Part shown: positions 1-9,419 of the stretch, piece by piece | How the letters are laid out: every line of letters starts with the position of its first letter | How positions within the stretch are numbered: position 1 is the stretch's first letter | Program-made: the position numbers and the translations under genes | Notes under the pieces: model-generated | Seen by the model: the letters and a program-made list of their open reading frames with translations, nothing else | What the model was told of the DNA's origin: nothing | Databases searched by the model: none | Assembly (NCBI GenBank): GCA_949987705.1 | Contig: OX465281.1 | Span: 165,492,516-165,556,515, forward strand | DNA: 64,000 bases | Direction: 5' to 3' | Origin: Thereva unica | Taxonomy: Eukaryota > Arthropoda > Insecta > Diptera > Therevidae

Positions 1-480
1 AGTTGGTGGGAACTACAAAAGTCAACGAAAAGCTCACCATTGTTATTGGTAACTTGGCTTAGGCCTTGGTTTCCAATTGTATGTTCAAGGCCGGTCTGTG
101 CGTTTAAGTCACCCATTAAAACAATGATGTCTCCCCTTGGAATAGAGCGAAAAACCTCAATCAGTCGCATATAGAACTCGTCTTTGATGTCATCTTCTGC
201 TTCTTCAGTTGGAGCATAGCATTGGACTACCGTAGTACTTCTTAGTCTGGTACGCAGGCGCACGGTAATAATCCTCTCAGAAACTGGTGACCAGCTAATG
301 AGGCTGGACCTGGCTTCTTTGGTGAGTATTACGCCAACGCCACTCCTACGGTTTTCAGTTTCGTTTCTACCAGAATATAAGAAGGACTCACCGTTTGGGC
401 AGATATGTTCCCCCGCATCGGGCCATCTGGTCTCGCTAAGTCCCATTATCTTGATTTTATATCGATTCATCTCGTTGAGG
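1..480 (-). pseudogene. RTE-type LINE endonuclease, downstream part (runs off window)
   Basis: The minus strand is open from 480 to the window edge and encodes an apurinic/apyrimidinic-type endonuclease of the kind annotated in insects as craniofacial development protein 2-like. Visible motifs are SETRW (metal-binding Glu), SGVGVIL, YAPTE and GDLNAQTG, in the order expected for the exonuclease-endonuclease-phosphatase fold of non-LTR retrotransposons. This enzyme nicks target DNA to prime reverse transcription. The N-terminal part lies at 9030-9137, beyond the BEL insertion. Removing the insertion and one 5-bp target duplication leaves the frame uninterrupted, so the gene was open when the BEL element landed. 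I saw no other damage in this part. The reverse transcriptase, if present, would lie to the left of the window. The RTE assignment is from motif resemblance. Confidence 0.85.
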
Positions 481-485
481 ACTTC

Positions 486-925
486 TGTTTAAGGTAAGGC
501 TCTTTGCCTTAACTGTATCGGTAATCTAGGTGTTACACCGTGACTACAGAATTGTTGGTTGAATCAGCACATAAACTAATTCAACAGGAGTAAAGGTTTG
601 TTAATGGTTTTAACGAAGTAAAACGCTCAAGCTTCTTGACTAGAATAAATTTAATTTATGAATTCCGATATTTATATCAAAAATTCTTAAGCTACTTACA
701 TTATCGATATATTAAACTACATAAAATCAAAAGTAGGCAAAAATGGTTTACTCATCAAAATACATGAAAAATTATTGACCCGATCATATTACATCGAGCT
801 CGTGCAGGTAAAAAATTGGCAATTGCAAAAATGTGCAGAATGTGCAAATTGAAAATATGTGCAATAAAATTATTTTTATGTGCGAATATTTATTTCTACA
901 TATGGCTAAGCTTAAATATTTAACA
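486..925 (-). repeat. 3' LTR of the first BEL/Pao element
   Basis: This 440-bp copy matches 8585-9024 except at base 502. Read on the minus strand it starts TGTTAAATATTT and ends CTTAAACA. It follows the purine tract, so it is the 3' LTR. Confidence 0.96.
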
Positions 926-935
926 TTCTCCCCGC
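926..935 (-). promoter_or_regulatory. Polypurine tract
   Basis: The minus strand reads GCGGGGAGAA directly before the 3' LTR. This is the expected plus-strand primer for reverse transcription. Confidence 0.85.
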
Positions 936-947
936 GTTGAACATTGT

Positions 948-3900
948 TCAACAAATACTGGGGTCTACATCGAAGACCAAACTTTGTCTGCGTCTTGGTG
1001 CCGGTATAGGTTTAGGTTGCGGTCTGTTTTGGAATTTGTAAATCATGATGCCCGCGATGATGATGATTATTCCAATCAGGAGAAGTCCGGAATATCCTAC
1101 GGCCATATGATGAACCTTGTTCTCTTCAATTCTAGATGAAAATTCCGTGAATAACTGGGAATTAAGGTTGTCTTGTAGCCTTTCCAGTACCTCTAACTGT
1201 GTTTGATATTCTGTGTTATTTCGCAGAGTCCATTGGGGATTATTTGGGATTGAGAGGTTAACCTGGTTGTTTATAAAACTGGTGTACGATGTTCTAACGT
1301 TGCTAGTATACAGCTGATGGCCTCGTAAGGTAACTAGATCGTGTTTGAGAGTGCATGGTGACTCCATCTTTAAGGTTCCGGATCCTTGTAGAATGGTGGA
1401 ATACGTCTCTTCTTCACAGACTATGTTCACGGGGGATAGTTTCCTTACCGCGAAGATCCACTCGTTGCCTTGAGCTAGTTGTACCCATACTTGCTTATCG
1501 TTGATGACTTGGAACCTACAGGTTTCCAAACTTTGGACATTATTTAGGAAGTCTATTTCACACGACTGACTGTTCATTGACTTATGATAGATTGGGTGTA
1601 ATTGCTTGCACACATAATCTCCGACCTTAATAGTCGTACATGATGACAATTCCTGTTCGGTTATAGGATAATAATTGTCACGATGCCGACTGATAGCTAG
1701 ATGTGTAGAATTTGGTTGGATTGCTAAGAATGTGTTGTTGATCAGTGCCGGGATTGCGATGACCTTGTATAGCTCAAATTGGTCTATGTTTACGAGCGGC
1801 AGATTTAGTTGAAAGATCATATAATTTTTTATTACTTGAGCCTTAACCTTCATCAACTTGTACAATAGCCGTAAATCTTCTGGGTTGGCTGGTAGACTCA
1901 GTGTGGATGGGAGATTATTTCTGATGTTTGCGATCTCATTCTTCAGTTGGGCTGGAGACAGTAAGAGTGGGTTAATACTGCCTTGGTGTGCAGCTGCAGT
2001 AACGTCTAGGATTGCAGCTTGTATGCGTTGTAAATTCGCAGAAATTAATGTTAGCTGTATTGCTACTGTGTTGGAGATTTGGCTCACCCTTGTTCTATAC
2101 GTTTCCTCTTCTGTGACGTGGATCTGATTGACTATCTTGGAGAATTGGTCATCCAGCATTTGGAACTTATTTTTTAGTGCGATTTCGTCCTTCTTTATGA
2201 TGTTTATTGTTGAATCTATAATAGACGTCTGATTCTTCAATAATGCTATTAGGTGTTGTTCATTTCCCTTGACAGTTTGTATTGTAGAGGCCATCTTTTC
2301 TGCGTACTCCGAGTCGAGTACACCGAACAGGGAGTTTGCTATATTCCCTACTATATTGAGTGCTCCTCGCTTAGATCTTACGAGCCACCGTTCTTCTAGA
2401 AGCACATTATCATTGTTTATCTCATCTGCTACATGTTGGAAGTGGCTAATGACCGCTTGGCAGGTCTCGTCTGGTTCCATTAATTTACAAAAGTGCTGCA
2501 ATGTTTTGATGCCCTGTTGCAAAGTTCTAAATTCATTCCAATATGGTTGCATGTCATAGTACACAATAATTTTCCATTCTGTTGAAATCAGGTTCACTAC
2601 TCCTAGACTATCGAAGTGCAATCCTGGCTGCGGATTGAAGGAAGTGATGTTGACCGGCTGCCCTCGTATAAGAGGTAAAACTAAACACATCATGAGGACA
2701 GACATTAAAGATGAGCCAGTCGGTTGTCGTGATCTTTTCTTGGGGATTTCCGGTTCTCTAGTCGTGGAGAGTGCGTGGGTGGGATCTTCTCCTGGTCTCT
2801 TGGTTCCTTGAGTTTCAGTTTCACCTTCCATAGACTGCTTTACGTTGTCTTCGTTACATGGTAATGGTGCTAGCTTGTGGATTGGTCGCCGATATACTCC
2901 TGATGCTGTCTTCACGTCTACTACTCTAATGTTTCCATCATTGCCTGGGAAGGTTTTGAGAATCCGACCCAATGGCCATTTCATGGTTGGTAAATTGTCC
3001 TCCCGAATGACGACGATTGTACCTTCTTTAATGTTATCTTGGCACTGTTTCCATTTCGAACGCTGTTGCAGTTGATTCAAGTACTCTTTCACCCATCTTT
3101 GCCAAAACTCTTCTTTGATACGGGACACTAATTTCCATCTAGTTAGAAGGCTGGCTTTCATTGGACTTGCGTGTGGGTCCACGGTTGCTGTCATTGGTTC
3201 TCCTATTAGAAAGTGCCCAGGTGTAAGAGCACTGAAATCATTTGGATCCGCTGAGAGTTGAGTTAAGGGTCTGGAATTCAAGATTGCCTCAACCTCGACA
3301 ACTAGTGTTTGTAGTTCTTCATAGGTTAAGGATGCTGATGCGATGCCTTTCTGCATTAGATGTTTGGCCGATTTTACTGCAGCCTCCCAAAGACCTCCGA
3401 AGTGTGGTGATCGTGGTGGTATAAAATTGAATTGTATACCCTTCTTGAGGCAGGTTGAAATGGTCTGATCGCTTCCAGTTTTGGAGTAGATGCCTTGTTT
3501 TAGCTCCTGCAGTTTACCCTGGGCCCCCACGAAGTTGGTTGCGTTGTCACAATAAATCTTCTGGCAGAGTCCTCTTCTCCCAATGAATCGCTTTAATGCA
3601 CCAATGAAGGCATCGGTTGAGAGGTCACTGACCACCTCCAGATGGATGGCTTTGGTGGCAAAGCAGCAAAATACTGCGATGTAGCTTTTCTGGGGCTGTT
3701 TTCCGCGGAGTCGGTAGTGAATCCAGATAGGTCCACAAAAATCAACGCCGGTGTTAATGAAAGGACGAGCTGGCTGAATTCTGTCTTGGGGCAAGTTGCC
3801 CATTCTTTGACCCAACAACCTTGGTTTAACCTTATTGCAGTATACACAGTGCTGGATCACGGAACGAGCGATTGATTTTCCCTTTACTGGCCAAAAGCGT

Positions 3901-6900
3901 TGTCTAGTAATTGCCAGTAGGGATTGTGGCCCAGTATGCAAATTTTCTTGATGGAGTTCGGTCATCAGAAGTTTCGTCCATGGGTGTGAGTAAGGTAATA
4001 GCATCTGATGTTTGGCATCGTATGGTATGGTGGCTGCTTCCAACCTTCCCCCTACTCGAAGAATACCCTTTTGATCTAGAAATGGTGTTAATCCAACAGT
4101 AGGGCTGTTTTTCGCAATTTCCTTTTGTTGTCTTAATTGATGAATTTCATCCTTAAATTCTTCTACTTGCATGGAGCGTATGATAATTTGGAGAGATTCT
4201 TCTAGCTCCATGGTGGTTAATGTGAGGTTTTTCTGATGTTCCGTCGGATTGTGTATATAGCTAATAAATTTTACTACGTAAGCGCCTATGCGTTGTAGTC
4301 GCCGGAAGGAATTTCGGTGATCAATGTTGTCAAATAAATTAGCAACACTTGACTTTGGTTCGGTTGCTGTTAATGTCACAACGTTTTTCCTTTTCTCTAC
4401 CTCTGTTTGACCCCGTGGCGTGAATGCGGATGGCCATATTTCTTCCTTACCATGTAGGAAAAATGGTCCGTAGAACCACAGGTTGCAGGATGACAACCGT
4501 TCAGGAGCTATACCTCTGGACAGAACGTCCGCAGGGTTTTCCTTGGAACCTACGTGACGCCACTGCTGCGGGATAGTATACTGTTGTATGACTGCTATAC
4601 GATTGGCCACGAAGGTATGGTAATTTGATGATTTAGCGTTAATCCAGGCCAATACTATCTCTGAATCCGTCCAACAATAGGTTATTAGATCCTTATGTTG
4701 TAATTTGGTTTTAACTCTGTTGACTAATTCTGCTGCGAGTTTTGCAGCGCATAGTTCTAATCGAGGTAGCGTGACCTGTTTTACTGGTGCCACCCTGGAC
4801 TTCGCACAGAGTAGGCGTACAATAATCTGTCCATCCTTGATAACTGAGCGAACATAGATGGCTGCTCCATATGCCTTCTCTGAAGCATCGGCAAAGGCAT
4901 GAAGTTGGATATTCTTTTGCGTTCCATGGGCAAAAACATGCCGTGGAAAGTGTATATCCTTCAAACACTTTAAATTCTCCCGAAAGGTGCTCCACTTCGT
5001 ATTAATTTCCAGCGGTACGGCAGCATCCCAATCTAGCTTCAGCTGCCAAAGTTGTTGGAGGAAGATTTTGGAAGTCACAATTACTGGTCCCAATATTCCG
5101 AGAGGATCAAACAAGCGAGCTATGTCTGAGGCAATTGTTCTTTTGGTAACTCGGCCTTGCTCCGTCCAATTGGTTTTAATGGAAAATTCATCTGATTTGG
5201 GTAGCCAGGTAAGTCCAAGAGTTTTTATGTTGTCCTTTGTTTCATCAGTGAAATTTATTTGTATTTCACGATCTGGAGGTGGAATATTTTGCAATAACTG
5301 GGAATGATTTGCGCACCATTTCCTGAGTTTGAAACCTGCTGATAGGAGCAAGTTTGTTAATTGTTCTTGAGTTGCCAACGCGGTGGCCAAACTGTCCGAA
5401 CCGGTCATAACGTCGTCCATATAAAATTCGTTCTGGAGTACCGCTGACCCTAGCGGGTATTGTGAACTTCCTTCTTGTGCTAGCCTTTGTAAGCACTTCG
5501 TCGCCAAGTACGGAGCCGTTGTTGTGCCGTAAGTAACTGTGCAGAGTTGATAGTACTTTAGAGTTTCTTTCGGGTCGTCACGCCACAGAATAAGTTGATA
5601 ATTTCGGTCCTTCTCGTCGATCAATATCTGGCGATACATTTTTTGTATATCGGCAGTGAAAACATACCGAGGCATTCTGAAGCGGAGTAGAAGAGAGAAC
5701 AAATCATCCTGTATGGTGGGTCCTGTTTGTAGAATATCATTAAGTGATATATTGGAGGACGTTTTTGCGGAAGCGTCAAAAACCACTCTCAGTTTAGTGC
5801 TGGTACTTTCTGGCTTTAGTACACTATGGTGCGGTATGAAATAACTTGGAATTTGAACGTTATTTAGTTGGATTTCCGTCATGTGCCCAAGTGTACGGTA
5901 CTCTTGCATAAACTCAACATAGAGTTTCCTCAATTCTGGGTTCTTAGATAGTCTTCTTTCTAGTGCCAAGAAACGTCTAAAAGCAATGTCCCGAGATTCG
6001 CCTAACCTTCCTGGGTCCTCTGCAAATGGTAAGCTGACGATAAATCGGCCATCGTGGTTTCGACGTACTGTTTGGTTGAAGAACATTTCGCATTTTGCTT
6101 GCTCATCCGTCAATTGTGGCGTAGTTTCCTCCACTTCTTCCAGTTTCCAGAACTTCTCAATAGCTTGATTGACCTGCTCTTCTTCGCTGCAGATGCCACA
6201 TGCCGCTGTAGTGAGATCAATATTTCTTATTTTTCCCGCTAATATCCAACCGAAGACTGTGTTTTGGAGTAGGGGTAGATCCTCGGACATCTTTATTTGT
6301 CCATCTGATAATAAATGATGGGAAAATTCGGCACCCAATAACAAGTCAATTCTATTGGGCTGGTTGAACTTGGGATCAGCCAGTTGTATATTCTGTGGAA
6401 TTGGCCAGTTGGAGGTATCGATAAACTGGGATGGTTGAGGTGTTATGATCTGAGGGGTGACAAAGGCCTCCAGTCTGGTAGAGAAATCATTCAAGGTTGA
6501 CTGTAGTTGCAGACTGACTCTTTGGTGAGCTTCTTGCTTTACGTTGAATATACCGTGTATTATCATCGAGTCTATGACTGGTTTCACTCCGAGTTTCTTC
6601 ATTAATCTTTCGGAGAGAAAATTCATCTGGGATCCCGAGTCTAATATGGCGCGGCATTCAACGCTTTTACCGTTTCCGGCTTCTAATCGAACTACAGCTG
6701 TGCTTAATAGAACATAACTCCTTTCTTCACTGGAATCTTTAAATGTTGTGAGCGTTGTGGCATCCGTCTGCTTGTTTATTGTGGTTGATGATTCTCGCGG
6801 TGGAGATTGGTGGTTCGGGTTGGTAGTTGCTGTTGCGGTGGATTTGGTGGAGCCGCTGGTATGTAACAGTGTATTATGTTTTTGGTCACACTTGGAGCAG

Positions 6901-8489
6901 CCTCTGAGAGTACATGCAGAAGAGTCGTGACCAGGACGAAGACAGTTGATGCATAACTTATGCCGTTGAATTTGATTTAGTCGTTGATGCGTCGCCAATC
7001 GTAAGAAGGTTGCGCAGAAGTAGAGGGGATGGGCTCCTTTCTTACAACATACGCAGTTCGCCTTGGATGACACAATGAATGTCGTTGATCTAGCAGTATT
7101 GAGTTTCCTTTGATTATCATCGCCGCTTCTAGCTTTAGTTCCTAGTGCTTCTAATGATTGAAACCGGGTTTCTAGGAATCTTAAAAACTCTTTAACACCT
7201 TGCAGCTCCCGAGGATTCGCTAATCCTTGTTCGTATAAGGTGTGGCTAGCTCTATCTAACTTTCTTATTAATATGTGCAGCAATAAGGGGTCCCAATTGG
7301 TAGTGGGAACACCCAGATTCTCCAATCCCTGAAGGCATTCTTTGGTCGTGTCGTGCAAAGCCTTGATGGAGATCGAAGAGCTGTGATCTGCTGGGCAAGT
7401 TGGTTGTGACAGCAGTCTATTTATAAGTGCCGCTGTTAAAAGTCTGGTATTCTGGTAACGATCCTTCAGGGTCTGCCAGGCTGACTCGTAATTCTCGTCT
7501 GATATTGTGAAATGCCTGATGAGCTTCTCGGCCTCGCCACTCACATTGGTTTTTAAGTACCACATCTTCTGACATGGTGCCATTTCTTCCTTGTCGACCA
7601 TTTGGCTGAAGAGGTCGTAAAACTGTCTCCAGGTAAGGTAGTTTCCATCAAACTTCGGGATAGTAATTTTGGGTAGCTTCAATTTGTTGTAATTTGTCGA
7701 TGCTTCTGGATTGGACGATTCCTTTTTCCCCTTGGTGGTAAGCTGAACCATCGCATCCTGGACCTGTTCTTCTAGTTGAATATAGGCTTCGATATCATAT
7801 CCTTGGCTGGTTGGATCGGAAGATGATTCCCAGAGTTGATGGTGAAGTTCCTCGATTTGTGACCAATAGCGATTTATAGTTTGCATCGCGACGTCGTAGT
7901 ATTGTCGGTTGGTTATAGCATAATCAATCTTGCGCAGATGACGGCACAAGGACTCGATTATGCTGGATTGTTTCCGCATCAGCTTGCTTAGCTCGGAACT
8001 GGTGGCAATTTCTGGTAATTTATGCTCCACAAACTTGGAACTGTGACCCTCGGTGGTCTGAACCTTTGGCGGTATTGGATTAATTTCTTTGGTTGGCGGC
8101 ATTCGTTTGGGTTGGGCCCCCTGGGCAATGGAAACAACGTCGTCGTTGTCTGAGTTGTGGTCATCTTCTTCTTCGAAATTGTCTGCTTCATTAGCAGAGG
8201 CAATTTTCTGGCGGAAATATTCCTGGTATTTCAGAAAAACATCTTTTATGGTTCCATAATAATTGGTCGCGAAATATTTATGCGACATAGGCAGATCTGG
8301 TTGCTGCCTAATGGTGGTATCGGTGTCTTGGAAGCGGCTCCATTCCTCTTCCAGCTGGTTCAATCGTCTCTGGTAATATAGCTGGTCCTTCCGCTTCGTG
8401 CCATCCTTCTTGTAGTTCCGGATGATGATTTGCAGAGCCTGTCCACTGGTTTCCTGCCTTGCAAACAACTCGTCTAGAGAGAGTGGCAT
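948..8489 (-). CDS. BEL/Pao Gag-Pol-Env-like polyprotein (2,513 aa)
   Basis: A single open frame encodes the whole element. Approximate residues: DUF1759-type Gag 270-440; CX2CX4HX4C knuckle 513-526 followed by a further CX2C; aspartic protease with DSGS at 617-620; reverse transcriptase 800-1060 with YMDD at 1023-1026; Pao A17/RNase H region with FADAS near 1199; integrase zinc site H1513, H1518, C1548, C1551; integrase core D1583, D1648, E1702; DUF5641-type tail to about 1875. From about 1925 comes an envelope-like part: a hydrophobic leader (1929-1943), a furin-type RSKR site at 2038-2041 followed by a Gly-rich hydrophobic segment, several N-glycosylation sequons, and a transmembrane helix at about 2463-2485 with a short Pro-rich tail. 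This layout resembles errantivirus/baculovirus F-type fusion proteins. The Env part is in frame with Pol, so splicing or proteolysis would be needed to release it. No stop or frameshift is present. The start is the first Met after the primer-binding site. Confidence 0.96.
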   Translation of the reverse strand: MPLSLDELFARQETSGQALQIIIRNYKKDGTKRKDQLYYQRRLNQLEEEWSRFQDTDTTIRQQPDLPMSHKYFATNYYGTIKDVFLKYQEYFRQKIASANEADNFEEEDDHNSDNDDVVSIAQGAQPKRMPPTKEINPIPPKVQTTEGHSSKFVEHKLPEIATSSELSKLMRKQSSIIESLCRHLRKIDYAITNRQYYDVAMQTINRYWSQIEELHHQLWESSSDPTSQGYDIEAYIQLEEQVQDAMVQLTTKGKKESSNPEASTNYNKLKLPKITIPKFDGNYLTWRQFYDLFSQMVDKEEMAPCQKMWYLKTNVSGEAEKLIRHFTISDENYESAWQTLKDRYQNTRLLTAALINRLLSQPTCPADHSSSISIKALHDTTKECLQGLENLGVPTTNWDPLLLHILIRKLDRASHTLYEQGLANPRELQGVKEFLRFLETRFQSLEALGTKARSGDDNQRKLNTARSTTFIVSSKANCVCCKKGAHPLYFCATFLRLATHQRLNQIQRHKLCINCLRPGHDSSACTLRGCSKCDQKHNTLLHTSGSTKSTATATTNPNHQSPPRESSTTINKQTDATTLTTFKDSSEERSYVLLSTAVVRLEAGNGKSVECRAILDSGSQMNFLSERLMKKLGVKPVIDSMIIHGIFNVKQEAHQRVSLQLQSTLNDFSTRLEAFVTPQIITPQPSQFIDTSNWPIPQNIQLADPKFNQPNRIDLLLGAEFSHHLLSDGQIKMSEDLPLLQNTVFGWILAGKIRNIDLTTAACGICSEEEQVNQAIEKFWKLEEVEETTPQLTDEQAKCEMFFNQTVRRNHDGRFIVSLPFAEDPGRLGESRDIAFRRFLALERRLSKNPELRKLYVEFMQEYRTLGHMTEIQLNNVQIPSYFIPHHSVLKPESTSTKLRVVFDASAKTSSNISLNDILQTGPTIQDDLFSLLLRFRMPRYVFTADIQKMYRQILIDEKDRNYQLILWRDDPKETLKYYQLCTVTYGTTTAPYLATKCLQRLAQEGSSQYPLGSAVLQNEFYMDDVMTGSDSLATALATQEQLTNLLLSAGFKLRKWCANHSQLLQNIPPPDREIQINFTDETKDNIKTLGLTWLPKSDEFSIKTNWTEQGRVTKRTIASDIARLFDPLGILGPVIVTSKIFLQQLWQLKLDWDAAVPLEINTKWSTFRENLKCLKDIHFPRHVFAHGTQKNIQLHAFADASEKAYGAAIYVRSVIKDGQIIVRLLCAKSRVAPVKQVTLPRLELCAAKLAAELVNRVKTKLQHKDLITYCWTDSEIVLAWINAKSSNYHTFVANRIAVIQQYTIPQQWRHVGSKENPADVLSRGIAPERLSSCNLWFYGPFFLHGKEEIWPSAFTPRGQTEVEKRKNVVTLTATEPKSSVANLFDNIDHRNSFRRLQRIGAYVVKFISYIHNPTEHQKNLTLTTMELEESLQIIIRSMQVEEFKDEIHQLRQQKEIAKNSPTVGLTPFLDQKGILRVGGRLEAATIPYDAKHQMLLPYSHPWTKLLMTELHQENLHTGPQSLLAITRQRFWPVKGKSIARSVIQHCVYCNKVKPRLLGQRMGNLPQDRIQPARPFINTGVDFCGPIWIHYRLRGKQPQKSYIAVFCCFATKAIHLEVVSDLSTDAFIGALKRFIGRRGLCQKIYCDNATNFVGAQGKLQELKQGIYSKTGSDQTISTCLKKGIQFNFIPPRSPHFGGLWEAAVKSAKHLMQKGIASASLTYEELQTLVVEVEAILNSRPLTQLSADPNDFSALTPGHFLIGEPMTATVDPHASPMKASLLTRWKLVSRIKEEFWQRWVKEYLNQLQQRSKWKQCQDNIKEGTIVVIREDNLPTMKWPLGRILKTFPGNDGNIRVVDVKTASGVYRRPIHKLAPLPCNEDNVKQSMEGETETQGTKRPGEDPTHALSTTREPEIPKKRSRQPTGSSLMSVLMMCLVLPLIRGQPVNITSFNPQPGLHFDSLGVVNLISTEWKIIVYYDMQPYWNEFRTLQQGIKTLQHFCKLMEPDETCQAVISHFQHVADEINNDNVLLEERWLVRSKRGALNIVGNIANSLFGVLDSEYAEKMASTIQTVKGNEQHLIALLKNQTSIIDSTINIIKKDEIALKNKFQMLDDQFSKIVNQIHVTEEETYRTRVSQISNTVAIQLTLISANLQRIQAAILDVTAAAHQGSINPLLLSPAQLKNEIANIRNNLPSTLSLPANPEDLRLLYKLMKVKAQVIKNYMIFQLNLPLVNIDQFELYKVIAIPALINNTFLAIQPNSTHLAISRHRDNYYPITEQELSSCTTIKVGDYVCKQLHPIYHKSMNSQSCEIDFLNNVQSLETCRFQVINDKQVWVQLAQGNEWIFAVRKLSPVNIVCEEETYSTILQGSGTLKMESPCTLKHDLVTLRGHQLYTSNVRTSYTSFINNQVNLSIPNNPQWTLRNNTEYQTQLEVLERLQDNLNSQLFTEFSSRIEENKVHHMAVGYSGLLLIGIIIIIAGIMIYKFQNRPQPKPIPAPRRRQSLVFDVDPSIC

Positions 8490-8564
8490 TTCTATGTACG
8501 ATCAAAACACGCAATGTTTATAAAGATTTAGTTGCAAATGACGGGCTTCAAGTGTTTCACTTGA

Positions 8565-8582
8565 ATCTCGCCGGGGCCTCCA
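8565..8582 (-). promoter_or_regulatory. Primer-binding site
   Basis: The minus strand reads TGGAGGCCCCGGCGAGAT, 2 nt inside the 5' LTR. The implied tRNA 3' end has acceptor CGGGGCC and discriminator T before CCA. This fits a tRNA-Thr-like primer; the tRNA identity is my inference. Confidence 0.8.
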
Positions 8583-8584
8583 AA

Positions 8585-9024
8585 TGTTTAAGGTAAGGCT
8601 ATTTGCCTTAACTGTATCGGTAATCTAGGTGTTACACCGTGACTACAGAATTGTTGGTTGAATCAGCACATAAACTAATTCAACAGGAGTAAAGGTTTGT
8701 TAATGGTTTTAACGAAGTAAAACGCTCAAGCTTCTTGACTAGAATAAATTTAATTTATGAATTCCGATATTTATATCAAAAATTCTTAAGCTACTTACAT
8801 TATCGATATATTAAACTACATAAAATCAAAAGTAGGCAAAAATGGTTTACTCATCAAAATACATGAAAAATTATTGACCCGATCATATTACATCGAGCTC
8901 GTGCAGGTAAAAAATTGGCAATTGCAAAAATGTGCAGAATGTGCAAATTGAAAATATGTGCAATAAAATTATTTTTATGTGCGAATATTTATTTCTACAT
9001 ATGGCTAAGCTTAAATATTTAACA
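8585..9024 (-). repeat. 5' LTR of the first BEL/Pao element
   Basis: 440 bp and nearly identical to 486-925. It lies next to the primer-binding site, and its outer edge meets the ACTTC target duplication. On the minus strand this copy carries the promoter for the 2,513-codon frame; I did not see a convincing TATA box. Confidence 0.96.
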
Positions 9025-9029
9025 ACTTC

Positions 9030-9137
9030 ATTCAGCCGTCCCTCAGCAAGCAGTGTTCTCACATTCCATGATCCGATTCGTGTCCTTGTTCGAAAAGCAA
9101 AGGTCGTCGTCGTGTTGTCCATCCGGTTCCGAGACAT
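9030..9137 (-). pseudogene. RTE-type LINE endonuclease, N-terminal part
   Basis: Met at 9137 opens a frame with RIGSWNVRTLL, the standard first motif (with its metal-binding Asn) of LINE endonucleases, ending GRLNEV at the BEL insertion point. The frame resumes at 480. Together the two parts give the start of an endonuclease gene split by the 8.5-kb insertion. Confidence 0.85.
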
Positions 9138-9418
9138 TGTTTGCCGATTCGTAGCAATGGTGTTTTTTATGGGAGCGGGTTGCTAACCCTCAGCCCAACC
9201 GGCTTAAAACTCTGTTTTGTGGCGCAGAGAGCTCGCCATTCGCCCGTCTCCCGTCAGCTCCTTCCGAATAAGTACCCAGGGGGCACCGAGGGGAGGTGGG
9301 ATTAGGACTTGCTAACAGGTCTGCTAGGTGTTCGTCTGCAGTGACTTTTCTCGGGTGTTGACAGAAGTGACAAATCGGGTGCCGCCACTTTCCGAGGTCT
9401 TTGTTAGCCGTTCGCCTC
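9138..9418 (-). other. Leader of the RTE-type LINE
   Basis: A GC-richer, non-repetitive stretch upstream of the endonuclease start on the minus strand. It ends abruptly where the satellite begins near 9420. It probably represents the LINE 5' untranslated region, possibly 5'-truncated. I see no coding potential. Confidence 0.5.
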
Positions 9419-9419
9419 C

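Larger units (their letters stand above)
486..9024 (-). mobile_element. Complete young BEL/Pao LTR retrotransposon with env-like domain
   Basis: An 8,539-bp element in minus orientation. It has 440-bp LTRs at 486-925 and 8585-9024, both TG...CA on the plus strand, and a perfect 5-bp target duplication ACTTC at 481-485 and 9025-9029. It carries a primer-binding site at 8565-8582, a purine tract at 926-935 and one uninterrupted 2,513-codon frame. The only LTR difference I see is C at 502 versus A at 8601, which implies very recent insertion. It interrupts the RTE-type endonuclease gene on the same strand. The domain order (gag, protease, RT, RNase H, integrase) is that of BEL/Pao. Confidence 0.97.
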
